A stretch of 64,000 bases of DNA. It comes from Chamaesiphon minutus PCC 6605 (GTDB lineage: Bacteria; Cyanobacteriota; Cyanobacteriia; Cyanobacteriales; Chamaesiphonaceae). Below are positions 12,173 to 22,200 of this stretch, one piece after another. The notes beneath the pieces were generated by a model. The model was not told the DNA's origin. It saw only the letters and a program-made list of their open reading frames with translations, and ran no database searches. The stretch is taken from the NCBI RefSeq assembly GCF_000317145.1, contig NC_019697.1, forward strand, positions 806,001 to 870,000, written 5' to 3'. Numbering within the stretch: position 1 is the first letter of the stretch; each line of letters begins with the position of its first letter. A program made the position numbers and the translations under genes.

Positions 12173-13534
12173 TTACCCACTTAAATTATCCAATCTTTCA
12201 CTGTTGGGTGGCGAGCTGCTGGAGATTGCATCTGGATCTGCATAGCGATCTAAACACATCCGCACGCCAATTTGCAGCTCTGAATCTGCCAAAGAGCGAC
12301 CCCTTTCACGATCGATTAACTGTGTTATTTCGTGCGGTACGCTCGGCGATAATTTAGAAATGGCTGTAATAGTATGTAACTTGACGCGATCGTCTGGATC
12401 GCCTAAGAGTTTAACTAAGTCTGGGACGGTATTTTTATTGCCCAGGTTCCCTAATGCGGCAGCAATCTCTTGTTTGACGATCGGCGTAAGATCGTTGCCA
12501 TTCAAATATGTGACGAGTCGATCGCTGGCATAAATCTGCTCTGGCTCTGTTTTGCCGATCGCTGTAATAATTTCGGGAAGCAGATCGAGGGTTGTAGTAT
12601 ATAGTGCGGCGATGAGACTGTCGATCGCTGTGCGAGTGCCAATCCAGCCGAGCGATAAAATTGTCGCTCGTTTTAAGTCATCGGGAGTGCGGCTTGATGA
12701 GAGTACTTCAGCCAGAACGGTGACTGCTTCTGGAGCTGTGAGTCTGGCTAAACCCAAGGCGGTAGCTTGACAGACAGTTAAATCGAGATCGAATAATAAC
12801 GGTCGTAAATGGTACAGCAGATCCAATGGCGACGCTACGTCTTCGCGACAAGATAAGGCGACTACGGCGGCTTTGCGGACACTGGCGATCGGATCGGTAA
12901 GTTTGGCGAGCAGGAGCGAGGGAATCCGCAGATCGTGGAAGCTGCTCAGTGCTTCGACGACGATGGTGCGGATTTGGGGATCGGGATCGTCGATTATTTG
13001 CAATAATGGCTCGATCGTTTGCGAGTGACGAATTTGAGCCAAAATAGTGGCTGCTAGCCGTCGATTGGCGATCGACTCATCGGTTCTAGATTGCAATATT
13101 AGCTCGGTGACGGCGGCGATCGCGGGGGTGCCGATTTTGGCTAATGCAGCAGTGGCGATCGCGCTGAGTTCGGGGTCTTCATCTGCTTGGATGATGGCAA
13201 CGAGTGCGGTGACGACTTCGGCTCGTGGAAATGCGCCTAGAATTCGGGCGGCAAACCAGCGGTCTTCGAGATCGATGTCTGGATCGTTAATGCTGTCTAG
13301 CAGGGGTTGAATGGCAATTTCGCCGAGTTTGGGGATGAGTTTGGCAATTTCCCATTGTTGCTCGAAGTCTCCCTGGCTCAATACTTGCAGGGCTAGATCT
13401 AGGGCAGTTTGGTTGGCGTGGAGTCGATCGACTGATAAGCCTTGGAGACAGTCTATGACAATCGACCACCTCTGGTTATTGGCTCCGCTTGCTGCCAGAA
13501 TAGCTCGATCGAGATCGATGGATGACATTGGCAA
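12173..13534 (-). CDS. HEAT-repeat protein
   Basis: The 453-residue protein is built of about ten helical HEAT/PBS-lyase-type repeats (for example EDRWFAARILGAFPRAEVV and DPELSAIATAALAKIGTPAI). In cyanobacteria such repeats occur in phycobilin lyases (CpcE/CpcF, IaiH) and in general scaffold proteins. This one is longer and lacks features that would assign it to a lyase subfamily. The first codon could be the ATG at 13534 or the one two codons later (MSSIDLDRAILA). There is no signal peptide or membrane segment. Most likely it is a cytoplasmic scaffold; the partner is unknown. Confidence 0.85.
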   Translation of the reverse strand: MPMSSIDLDRAILAASGANNQRWSIVIDCLQGLSVDRLHANQTALDLALQVLSQGDFEQQWEIAKLIPKLGEIAIQPLLDSINDPDIDLEDRWFAARILGAFPRAEVVTALVAIIQADEDPELSAIATAALAKIGTPAIAAVTELILQSRTDESIANRRLAATILAQIRHSQTIEPLLQIIDDPDPQIRTIVVEALSSFHDLRIPSLLLAKLTDPIASVRKAAVVALSCREDVASPLDLLYHLRPLLFDLDLTVCQATALGLARLTAPEAVTVLAEVLSSSRTPDDLKRATILSLGWIGTRTAIDSLIAALYTTTLDLLPEIITAIGKTEPEQIYASDRLVTYLNGNDLTPIVKQEIAAALGNLGNKNTVPDLVKLLGDPDDRVKLHTITAISKLSPSVPHEITQLIDRERGRSLADSELQIGVRMCLDRYADPDAISSSSPPNSERLDNLSG

Positions 13535-13589
13535 TGATTGAGAGGTGAAGAGGGTTGCTGTTTTGGGTTTACTGGTGCTAGGAGAACCC

Positions 13590-13690
13590 GGATCTGAGGG
13601 TTGTCTTGACCCGCTATATCTGAAGGAAACCTCCAGAGCGCGAGTCGCTGCATGGGGGTCGTTCGCCTAGCGTCTGTCTTGACTGAAACA
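13590..13690. repeat. CAAGACA-family inverted repeat upstream of the HEAT gene
   Basis: The segment begins with GTTGTCTTGACC and ends with GTCTGTCTTGAC. It contains a GGAGG/CCTCC-type core (GAAGGAAACCTCCAGAGCGCG) like that at 4150. It fits the dispersed family described in the findings. Between it and 14051 the 500-base gap also carries a GAGGCTACGCCAACG-type palindrome (about 13768-13800) and the 87-bp element at 13841. Confidence 0.5.
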
Positions 13691-13840
13691 CATGGGTCGG
13701 GAACCTCCGCGTGATTTCAGTCGCTCCGTTAGGAGAATCTGTTTGCGGTGGGGCGTGATTTTCTTCTCCTTTCGGAGACGCTACGCGTTGGCGGAGCCTC
13801 GCCTCTGGCGATATGCATTAATGCTTTCAGTGAGTTTTAG

Positions 13841-13927
13841 ATCTGTAGGGGTGGGTTTCTGCAATTTAATGTCGATATTACTGCTTAATATCGGACAAAA
13901 CCCACCCTCTACCAATAGGATCTCAAA
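13841..13927. repeat. 87-bp inverted-repeat element, copy 1
   Basis: The ends are complementary (GTAGGGGTGGGTTT and AAAACCCACCCTCTAC). The interior holds a second palindrome around CGATATT/AATATCG. A close copy lies at 49565-49652 and a more diverged one at 26835-26914. It has no coding potential and looks like a small mobile or REP-like element. Confidence 0.7.
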
Positions 13928-14051
13928 AGTCAAGTTAGTTGGGTGGGCACTGACCACCATCTAGGTGTCAGGCATAATTTATTTAATAAATAGTTGCACC
14001 TAACCTACTCATACACGATCGATTCCATCTGAAAAGCTTTCATCGGGATAT

Positions 14052-15149
14052 CTATAATGTCTGCCGACTTAGTAGGCTGATGATTACGAGTACGACTTCG
14101 ATCGCGTAAAAGACGCCAACGACTTGGGTTTCTGTCCAGCCGCTTAATTCGAGATGGTGGTGAATGGGAGCCATTTTAAATAATCGCTTGCCTTTGCCTT
14201 CGGCGTCTTTGGTGGCTTTGTAGTAGCCTACCTGAGCGGTTACTGATAAGGCTTCAACGGCAAAGATGCCACTTAAAATAAATAGCACCCAGAGATTTTC
14301 GGTGAGTATGCCGACAGCAGCTAGTGCGCCACCGAGTGCGAGAGAACCCGTGTCGCCCATAAAGACTTTAGCTTTGTTGCGGTTGTGTACGACAAAGCCG
14401 AGGTAACTACCGCTGAGGCAAATACACAGGATCGCGAGGCTGGGTTCTTTGGGAAGGATAACTGCGGCTAAACCTGCAAGGGCGATCGCGCCAGTACCAC
14501 CAGCCAAGCCGTCTACACCATCGGTAAGGTTGGTGGCGTTACTTTCGGCCAGGAGCGCGAATACGGCTAACCCCCAGAATAGCAATCCTAGCGGTACAAC
14601 TACATGAAAGGGTAAATGCACGTTGGTAATAGCGTTGCCTCTACTGTAGAAAGCCCAGCCGCAAAAGGCGATCGCGATTGCGGCTTGGAGTAATAGTTTA
14701 CCTTTGGGGGTCAAGCCTTCATTTTTACGGTTGCTCAAACTCTTCCAGTCATCGACGCCACCGATGGCAAAGTAGCCCAAGCTGGTGATGGCGACGGCGA
14801 TCGCATCGGGATTGAATTGCGACCAAATTACGCCTAAAAGCGTCCCGATCGGCACGACAAAGACACCACCCATGGTGGGCGTTCCCGCTTTTTTGAGGTG
14901 TGCTTGCGGACCATCTTCGCGAATGAATTGACCCATTTTTAGCTGTTTGAGCAGCGGAATGGCTTGATAACCGATCGCTGTCACTAACCCAGTAGAGACG
15001 GCAAATGGCAAGAGTAAGGATGACATTAGACTCTTCCCATTTTGCCAGTCTACCCACAGTACCGCTCCTGTTAGGAACAGCCCTAGTAAAATTAGCAATA
15101 CAGTTCCTGTAGGATTGAAACCGCGTGCCGATACCGATCTATCCTCCAT
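14052..15149 (-). CDS. mraY: Phospho-N-acetylmuramoyl-pentapeptide transferase
   Basis: MraY transfers phospho-MurNAc-pentapeptide to undecaprenyl phosphate to give lipid I, the first membrane step of peptidoglycan synthesis. The 365-residue protein is polytopic with about ten membrane segments. Catalytic motifs are present: GGVDDWKSL (residues about 130-138), SNATNLTDGVDGLAGG (203-218), KVFMGDTGSLALGG (261-274) and MAPIHHHLELSGW (326-338). Length matches the family. It stands alone here rather than in a dcw cluster, which is usual in cyanobacteria. Confidence 0.97.
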   Translation of the reverse strand: MEDRSVSARGFNPTGTVLLILLGLFLTGAVLWVDWQNGKSLMSSLLLPFAVSTGLVTAIGYQAIPLLKQLKMGQFIREDGPQAHLKKAGTPTMGGVFVVPIGTLLGVIWSQFNPDAIAVAITSLGYFAIGGVDDWKSLSNRKNEGLTPKGKLLLQAAIAIAFCGWAFYSRGNAITNVHLPFHVVVPLGLLFWGLAVFALLAESNATNLTDGVDGLAGGTGAIALAGLAAVILPKEPSLAILCICLSGSYLGFVVHNRNKAKVFMGDTGSLALGGALAAVGILTENLWVLFILSGIFAVEALSVTAQVGYYKATKDAEGKGKRLFKMAPIHHHLELSGWTETQVVGVFYAIEVVLVIISLLSRQTL

Positions 15150-15270
15150 CTATATTTCTCCCAGATAATTGCGATCGCTATAATCCTTGCATAAATTAAT
15201 CCCCAGCGATCGCAAATCGGTCAGCTTTGCCGTACCAAAGGTAATCGCCACGAGCGACTAAAAAATTTAG

Positions 15271-15726
15271 TTAGACTTCATCGACATCATCATTTTCTCG
15301 ATCGCGGCGAGCGTCTTCAAATAAGTCTGCGTCTGTGTTGGGTCGATCTAGTAGTGCCGAAATATCAGGATCGCGTTCGATTGTGTCGATCGACCGACCT
15401 TGACCTTCGAGCCATTAGATTTCATCGACATCATCGACTTCATCGACATCATCTTCTTCTCGATCGCTGCGAGCGTCTTCAAATAAGTCTGCGTCTGTGT
15501 TGGGTCGATCTAGTAGTGCCGAAATATCAGGATCGCGTTCGTCTCTGTCGATCGACCGACCTTGACCTTCGAGCCATTAGATTTCATCGACATCATCGAC
15601 TTCATCTTCTTCTCGATCGCTGCGATCGTCTTCAAATAATTCTTCGTCTGTGTTGGGTCGATCTAATGCCGAAATAGCCGGAGCGCGTTCGATTGTGTCG
15701 ATCGACCGACCTTGACCTTCGAGCCA
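15271..15726 (-). pseudogene. Three in-frame, stop-separated copies of the upstream gene's C-terminus
   Basis: Directly after the TAA stop of the acidic protein gene the same reading frame continues as three more copies of its C-terminal coding segment, at 15577-15726 (50 codons), 15415-15576 (54 codons) and 15271-15414 (48 codons). Each begins with TGG (WLEGQGRSID), keeps the DRPNTD and LFED motifs and the acidic DVDE tail, and ends in its own TAA. All unit lengths are multiples of three, so the frame is kept across all three stops. None has a start codon of its own. They may be dead duplications, readthrough extensions or a store of alternative C-termini. Confidence 0.75.
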
Positions 15727-16044
15727 TTAGATTTCATCGACATCATCGACTTCATCGACATCATCTTCTTCTTGATAGCTGCGATCGTCTTCAAATAATT
15801 CTTCGTCTGTGTTGGGTTGATCTAATGCCGAAATAGCAGGATCGCGTTCGTCTCTGTCGATTAACCGACCTTGACCCTCGAGCCATTCTAGAATCGAAGT
15901 ATTTCGCTGAACGGCAATTACTGGTGCGGGTTCGTAGCGTGGTTGTTGTTTGAGGGCTGGATTGACAAAGGTATCCAGAATATCGAGGTCTAGAGAATCG
16001 GGCATAGTAAAATTAATTGGCTTTGAGTTCTCATAGTTTATCAT
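15727..16044 (-). CDS. Small acidic protein, DUF3134-like
   Basis: The 105-residue protein has a basic/neutral N-terminal half (NPALKQQPRYEPAPVIAVQ then SILEWLEGQGRLI) resembling the cyanobacterial DUF3134 family, which has no known function. Its very acidic C-terminal tail (DRSYQEEDDVDEVDDVDEI) is low complexity. An internal ATG at 16005 (MPDSLDLDIL) is a plausible alternative start. The C-terminal 50 or so codons are tandemly repeated three more times past the stop codon, in frame (see 15271-15726). The family assignment is from memory of motif shape and is moderately certain. Confidence 0.7.
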   Translation of the reverse strand: MINYENSKPINFTMPDSLDLDILDTFVNPALKQQPRYEPAPVIAVQRNTSILEWLEGQGRLIDRDERDPAISALDQPNTDEELFEDDRSYQEEDDVDEVDDVDEI

Positions 16045-16124
16045 TTTAGGGGATGGAGGATATTTCGCTCGAACATCGCGATCTGATTTCTCTATACATC
16101 TATAGATTTAGATAGCGAATTGAT

Positions 16125-16715
16125 ATGCTCAAATCGAAGTTACTCGCCACCATCGCGGGGAAAAATCGCGGTATCTCAGCAACGCCTACCGATCGACAGG
16201 CAATCTTGGCGGCAATTACCGAGCTAGAGTTGCGCAATCCCAATCCACGTCCGTTGACGACGGCGATCGATTTTTTGGCTGGTAATTGGCGATTGTTGTA
16301 CACTAGCAGTCAGAGTTTGTTAAGCATCGATAAATTTCCCTTAGTTAAACTGGGCGATATTTATCAGTGCATTCGTCCGACTACCAGCGCGGTTTATAAT
16401 ATTGCTGAAGTTACTAGTTTGTTACCTGGTTTAGATGGTTTAGTCGCGATCGTTGCCAAATTTACGCCAGTGAATGAGTGTCGGGTAAATGTCCGATTCA
16501 ATCGATCGGTAATTGGTTTGCAACGATTTATCGACTATTCTAATCCCGATACTTTAATCGACTCGATCGAAAACGGTCGCAAGTTTACCGCGATCGATCT
16601 GCCGATTAATCGTCCAGAAGACAAAGCACCTGCATGGCTGGAGGTTACCTATCTCGATGAAACTCTGCGCATCAGTCGAGGTAATGAAGGGAGCGTGTTT
16701 GTTCTGACTAAATAA
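16125..16715 (+). CDS. PAP/fibrillin family protein
   Basis: This is a plastid-lipid-associated protein (fibrillin) homologue. In plants these lipocalin-like proteins coat plastoglobules and carry lipids or prenylquinones. The 196-residue protein has the diagnostic segments FLAGNWRLLYTSS (residues about 48-60) and GDIYQCIRPTTSAVYNI, and ends with the C-terminal strand motif YLDETLRISRGNEGSVFVL. There is no signal peptide, so it probably associates with thylakoids or lipid bodies from the cytoplasm. It lies divergent from the acidic protein gene, with an 80-base promoter region between them. Confidence 0.9.
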   Translation: MLKSKLLATIAGKNRGISATPTDRQAILAAITELELRNPNPRPLTTAIDFLAGNWRLLYTSSQSLLSIDKFPLVKLGDIYQCIRPTTSAVYNIAEVTSLLPGLDGLVAIVAKFTPVNECRVNVRFNRSVIGLQRFIDYSNPDTLIDSIENGRKFTAIDLPINRPEDKAPAWLEVTYLDETLRISRGNEGSVFVLTK

Positions 16716-16777
16716 TTACCAAGATTTAAGGATTTTAAAGGTTTTCAGGATTAGGTTATCGGTGCTATTTCCTACCT

Positions 16778-16816
16778 GCTAAAGCCTAAAACCTAAAGCC
16801 TAAAGCCTAAAGCCTA
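16778..16816. repeat. CCTAAAG heptamer array
   Basis: Five to six copies of CCTAAAG/CCTAAAA end four bases before the start codon of the nuclease gene at 16821. The ribosome-binding region of that gene is therefore repeat sequence without a Shine-Dalgarno motif. A degenerate array of the same type follows the gene at about 17674-17712. Confidence 0.85.
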
Positions 16817-16820
16817 GTTC

Positions 16821-17600
16821 ATGCTGAGAATATCCCAACGACACCTAAAAATTCTTGAAACTTGTCCGCGTCAATTTGAGTATACGTTTTGCGATCGATT
16901 GACGTTACCGATGGCTGCGGTGCAACAATCTAAAACTCAGTTGGGTAGTGATTTTCACTTATTGATGCACCAACGCGAACTGGGATTGCCGATCGAGCCA
17001 ATTTTAGCGCGATCGCCAGAACTTAATACCTGGATGCAAGCGATGCTGCGGATCGCTCCAGAACTGTTTGAAACAGACACCAACATCTGGAGACAGAGCG
17101 AGCATGTGCGGACATTAGAAATCGGTAATTATTTATTTACGGCGATCTACGATCTGTTGATTTTACAATCCGATCGGGCAGATATTATCGACTGGAAAAC
17201 TTATCCTCTGCCTAAATACAAAAAAGATATCGATCTGGAGTGGCAAACGCGACTGTATTTGTATCTTCTTGCCGAAACTAGCGATTATTTACCCAAGCAG
17301 ATTGCGTTTACTTACTGGTTCATTCAATCTACGCCGCAGCCAAAGTCAGTAAGTATTAATTACACGCTCAAGCAACACCGTCAAACTCAGATTGATTTGC
17401 TTGCTTTGCTGGAAAAATTGACAACTTGGCTCGATGCCAATCGCACTCGTCAGGAACTTTTTCCGCAAGTAGCGGTGTCAACAGGGATATGCCAGCGTTG
17501 TAGCTTTGCCGTGCGGTGCGATCGCCAAAACTTAGATGAGCCATTACGAGATAGGCTTACTAGCAGCCAGATCGATCTGATTCCAGTTATCCCTATTTAA
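16821..17600 (+). CDS. PD-(D/E)XK nuclease family protein (RecB/Cas4-like)
   Basis: The 259-residue protein resembles the RecB/AddB/Cas4-type nuclease domain. The N-terminus has ISQRHLKILETCPRQFEYTF, with Cys14. The catalytic core shows Asp and DWK in IYDLLILQSDRADIIDWKTY, followed by the conserved QTRLYLYLL helix. The C-terminus has CQRCSFAVRC. The single N-terminal and three C-terminal cysteines are arranged as in AddB/Cas4 iron-sulfur nucleases, so a 4Fe-4S cluster is likely. No cas genes or CRISPR array are nearby, so a DNA repair role is more likely than CRISPR adaptation. It is bracketed by heptamer repeats. Confidence 0.8.
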   Translation: MLRISQRHLKILETCPRQFEYTFCDRLTLPMAAVQQSKTQLGSDFHLLMHQRELGLPIEPILARSPELNTWMQAMLRIAPELFETDTNIWRQSEHVRTLEIGNYLFTAIYDLLILQSDRADIIDWKTYPLPKYKKDIDLEWQTRLYLYLLAETSDYLPKQIAFTYWFIQSTPQPKSVSINYTLKQHRQTQIDLLALLEKLTTWLDANRTRQELFPQVAVSTGICQRCSFAVRCDRQNLDEPLRDRLTSSQIDLIPVIPI

Positions 17601-17892
17601 AGATCGATCGGGATTTGCAGGATTTGGGGATTTGCAGGATGAGTTGGCTGCTAAGTGGTGTAATCCTTTCGCTGCTAATGCCTAATTCCTAATCCCTAAC
17701 ACCTAAAGCCTATCACATAGATTAAGATTTATTAATTTTACTTACATAATTGCTGTCAAAAACACTATCTATGCAGCAAAACAATCGAGATTGAGTTAAA
17801 TTAGCATTGATAGATTCGTGCTCCAAGGCGATCGCGTCCAAATAGCGATGCTCCGATCTTCATAACCTCCCAAGAATGCCATAATTGTCTCT

Positions 17893-19218
17893 ATGACCCA
17901 ACCATCCACATTCCGATTTGTTTGGCACCCTAAACTAGTTCTGCGTGGAGCGATGTTTACTGGAGCTATGCTTGCCACATTGTTACCACTTGCTGCCACT
18001 TCTTCTGTTGCGGCATTTAAAGATAGCCCGAAAGCGATCGTCGATGAAGCTTGGCAGTTAATTAATCGGGAGTATGTAGACGGGACTTTCAATCGTGTGG
18101 ACTGGCAACAAACCAGAAAGGATCTGCTCAAACGCAACTATCGCAATCGTCAAGAAGCATACGTTGCCATTCGCACTACGCTCAAGAAGTTAGGCGATCC
18201 TTATACTCGATTCATGGATCCGCAGCAGTTCCAATCGCTCAACAATCAAACTAGTGGCGAAATGTCTGGTGTTGGAATCAAGTTGGAGGCTAACCCGCGT
18301 ACCAAGCAATTAGTAGTTACCGAAGCAATCGAAAATTCACCCGCAGCTAAAGCTGGAATTAAAGCTGGCGACGCGATCGTGGCGATCGATGGTAAGTCTA
18401 CCAAAAATATGACTCTCGAAAACGCGATTAGTCTGATTCGCGGTGAAATTGGCAAGTCGATTACGCTGAAAATCGCGCGTGGGAGTAGCAGTCCGTTTGA
18501 TGTGCCGCTGACTCGCGCTCAAATCGAAGTTGCGTCGGTATTTTCGGAAGTCAAACAGGAAGGAAAATTGAAAGTCGGTTATATCCGGCTGTCTGAATTC
18601 AGCTCTCACTCTTCCGAGCAAATGCAAAAAGCGATTAAAAATCTCAATCGCAAACAAGTCAATGCTTACGTGTTAGATATGCGGGGAAATCCCGGCGGAT
18701 TGCTGCAAGCAAGTGTCGAAATCGCCCGGATGTGGCTGGATAATGGCACGATCGTCAAAACTGTCGATCGTAAAGGTACTAATGAAAATTTTCGCGCAGT
18801 TCAAGGTGCTTTAACTCAACTCCCGATGGCGGTGTTGGTAGATGGCAATTCAGCTAGTGCGAGTGAGATTCTTGCAGGCGCGCTTAAAGACAACCGTCGC
18901 GCACAAATCGTCGGCGCGCAAACTTTTGGCAAAGCTTTAGTGCAATCGGTACACTCGCTCTCTGATGGTTCGGGAATAGCGGTAACTGTCGCTCATTACT
19001 ATACTCCCAATGGCACCGATATCGGTCAGAAAGGTGTCACTCCAGATGTGAAGGTAGATCTCAACTTTATGGAGCAGAAGAACCTCTCTGAGTCGCCAAA
19101 CTTGCTGGGAAGTGCCCAAGATCCGCAGTATCAAAAAGCAGTTGCGGTACTGCAAAACAATCCCAACTTAGCTAATCCGAATTCTGTTAAGGTGCCCGCA
19201 ATGAGCAGCAATCGTTAG
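17893..19218 (+). CDS. Carboxyl-terminal processing protease (S41 family)
   Basis: This is an exported serine protease of the Ctp family; in cyanobacteria CtpA matures the D1 protein and paralogues (CtpB, CtpC) have other roles. The 441-residue protein has an N-terminal signal segment (residues about 18-45, MFTGAMLATLLPLAATSSVA). A PDZ domain follows (about 120-205, with GVGIKLEANPRTKQLVVTEA). The S41 core contains the Ser/Lys dyad: GNSASASEILAGALKDN (Ser) and GAQTFGKALVQSV (Lys). It does not closely resemble CtpA by eye, so CtpB or CtpC is more likely, but I leave the symbol open. A strong terminator follows at 19245. Confidence 0.92.
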   Translation: MTQPSTFRFVWHPKLVLRGAMFTGAMLATLLPLAATSSVAAFKDSPKAIVDEAWQLINREYVDGTFNRVDWQQTRKDLLKRNYRNRQEAYVAIRTTLKKLGDPYTRFMDPQQFQSLNNQTSGEMSGVGIKLEANPRTKQLVVTEAIENSPAAKAGIKAGDAIVAIDGKSTKNMTLENAISLIRGEIGKSITLKIARGSSSPFDVPLTRAQIEVASVFSEVKQEGKLKVGYIRLSEFSSHSSEQMQKAIKNLNRKQVNAYVLDMRGNPGGLLQASVEIARMWLDNGTIVKTVDRKGTNENFRAVQGALTQLPMAVLVDGNSASASEILAGALKDNRRAQIVGAQTFGKALVQSVHSLSDGSGIAVTVAHYYTPNGTDIGQKGVTPDVKVDLNFMEQKNLSESPNLLGSAQDPQYQKAVAVLQNNPNLANPNSVKVPAMSSNR

Positions 19219-19244
19219 ATTTTAACAATTACGAGTTAAGCCAT

Positions 19245-19279
19245 ATCCCCGACTTTTTACAGAAGTCGGGGATGTTTTT
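19245..19279 (+). terminator. Intrinsic terminator of the Ctp gene
   Basis: Stem ATCCCCGACTT / AAGTCGGGGAT (11 bp) with a seven-base loop, followed by GTTTTTTAT on the plus strand. It lies 27 bases after the protease stop and just before the end of the convergent replication-protein gene. Confidence 0.88.
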
Positions 19280-19281
19280 TA

Positions 19282-22200
19282 TCAAGCAGAACGCAAGAGT
19301 TCTCGACTTTGTTGTTTTTGCCACACTTTAAAAATCTCGTCACGACCATCATTTAATAACGCTCGATCGAGTTGATAGATATTAGTAGATTTGTCTTGCT
19401 TTTTCAAGCCAGATGCAATTGGTTGAACTTTCAATCCTAATAAGTTTAATAACCGATTGAGCACGGCAATCGGACTGACTTCACCATTACTATAGTTGGG
19501 CATGTCGATGCCAATCGCGCGTTTGATATGTTGGCTGCATAAATAACTAATTCGTTTGAGGGAGATTAGATCTGGATCGGTAATTTGTAATTGTCTCTCT
19601 GGATCTAAAAAGTTAATTATGCCTAATGCTAATAATCCCTGAATTTTGAGAATATGATGATTGGCATCGGGCAAGAAAACTTTTTCTGGTTTATCTAGAT
19701 CTCGATCCCAAACTAGATAAATAGATTGGGGCAGATATTGTTGGTGATTGAGCAAGTAAAAATGAGTTAATAGTTGGCCGTAATAACCTTTATCATCTTT
19801 GAGTTTGAGTTCGGGTGTAATTGCTACTCCATATCGCTGCTGAAGGCTATATTTCTCGACTTGCGCGCGTTCTAAGTCGGTGAGAAAGCGTTTGTTGGAT
19901 AGATATTGAAAATCGCGATGTCCGAGATCTGGGGCGGCGGCAACTGCTTGCGCGGCTTGATTCTTGACTTGTTGCTGAATCTTTTTAGTTTGCGTACCGA
20001 TCAGATTATATTCGCGATCGCGTTGCGATTTTTCTTTGTGGACGTCGGCAATTTGACGCATGATTTCCATTGACTTTTGAGGGTCGGTTTTAGTTGCCTG
20101 AATTAAGGCAGTACGTAGCTCTTGCAAGCTTTCACGATCGCGATCTTCACTAATTACATGTACTTGATGTCCTTCGCTGAGTAAACCAGCTTTGACGGCA
20201 TCACGATATAAAGTAATCGAAGCATTAATTCGTGCGGCAAATTTTGCCCAAGTCCGGAGATGGATCGGATCGAAAACAAAGGGTAAATCGACATCGATCC
20301 GCGTTAATGGACACATCAGTGCGTAATTTTCTTTATAGTTTTCCTGATACCAATATGCTAGAGATCGATAATTATTACTACCACTACCGATCGTACCCAT
20401 GCCACGTTTGGCACACCAAATATAGCGCGGTACATTGGCTCTTACTCTGGCTAATGCTTGTCGAACTTCGGTATCGGGAATGACACCTTGAAAAATACCA
20501 TATACTCGATCGAAATGTTTGACATCGATACTGACGCCAGTACCTAAAGTTGGCGTCACAAATACCGCATCGTATTCGGGAGCCTGAGTATTAATCGACG
20601 ACACAAAATCGACGGCAGGATGTCCGGTAGTATTAGTCGTATGACTGCAAACTACCAGCGTTTTGGTATAACTATCTTCGAGTTGTTTGAGAGCTTGTTG
20701 GATATAACGATCGATTGTATCGGAGCCATAACGACCAGATCGACTGTCGGTGGTAACATAGCATTTATGCCCAGCGCGCAGATCTAATTCTAGCTGGTGG
20801 ATGAGCGCGGTAGGATTGGGACTATCGTAGAAATGAACATCCCAGCCTCGCTCGGCGCGCCATTGATTGATGGCTATCCACGGCTCGATCTCGCGATCTG
20901 CCAATTTCTTGAGATAATCGATCGAGATATCGGATAAGTCAGCATCTTGAGCGATGACGAGTCCATTTGTCTCGATGACTCTAGCAATTAGGTGTTGAAA
21001 GGTTTTTAAAATCGCCAGTCGCTTCTTTTTACAAGTCGAGCTATGGAGTAAATGCCATAGCGATTGCTCGACTTCATCTAAGATAATTACCCCCCCTTCC
21101 CAGTCGTTAGGATTGAGTTTCCACATCGAATCCAGACATAAGCCGAGACTATCCGATTGTTGTTTGGGTAACTGTTCGTTAATCCAATTCACACCAATTC
21201 GCTGACATAAAAATCGTCCTAATTGAATTCGATGTGTCAATAATAATACTGGACGATTGTTTGCTTGAGCAGCAGCAACGACTGGAATTAATGCCGTAGT
21301 TTTGCCAGTACCTTTGGCAGATTTAATTCCGACAATACCAATGCTTGGAAACTCAAGACCATGTAAATATCTACTTTCTAGTGCCAGATTTGGCGGATAA
21401 CTTAATTCACTATGTCGTTTCGACTGGGCGAGATCTACTTCTAATTCTAATGCTTGTTGATAAATAGCTCGAAAAGCATCGATTCCCTGCGCGACGATAA
21501 AGTCATCAACACCTTTTTCAATTCCCGGTAATCTGACAACTTTAACATTACAGCCAGACTGCTGTAAAAGCTCGCCTAAATGAACGATCGCCGTATCTAA
21601 TAATTTGGCTTTACGGGGGATAATTTCATAATCGAAACAGATAGATAATTCTTGCTTGCGGTTGGCAAAAATAGCTAGTTCGGGAATCAGCTTTCTCGCA
21701 ATAGTATTACCCTGGAAATCGCGCACGACTCGATAGCCGCTATTAATCCCTGGTAACGCGATCGCTGGATAGCCATAAGTTAATAGAGTAGCGGCTTTTT
21801 TGACCCCCTCGCAGATAACGATCGGGATCTGTCGATCGAGAATCCACTGCCAAAATCCAATCGCCTCACCGAGCGAATCTACTTCAATTTTGGCAGGTAA
21901 TTTAACTTTAAACAAATTAGCAGTCTGCGTCCAAATTTCTTTCGTTACGCGCAAACAAAATAATCGCGTCGATACACTGGGCGGATGTTCGTATTTAATA
22001 ACTTTGCCGTCGCTATTTTTGGCAGGTAAATTGGGCTTGAAAGTCCCCCATTCCATCGGCTGCCAATCATTCAATGGATCTAGTCCATTACACCACCAAC
22101 CACCCTTCGCACAGTGGTTGTATCTTTTCATCCAACTGGGAATAACTTGTCCGCTATTATTACGCGGAATTTGGGATGAAATAAATAATCGATCGTAAGT

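Noticed and set aside
13692-13964. 90-codon plus-strand frame in the gap before mraY
   Set aside because: It is composed of two repeat elements (a GGCTACGC-type palindrome and the 87-bp inverted repeat) and has no protein-like pattern.
15354-15677. 107-codon plus-strand frame across the cassette array
   Set aside because: It is antisense to the repeated C-terminal modules and owes its length to the tandem duplication.
15271-15900. Possible CRISPR array
   Set aside because: The repeat units are 144-162 bases of coding sequence placed head to tail without unique spacers.
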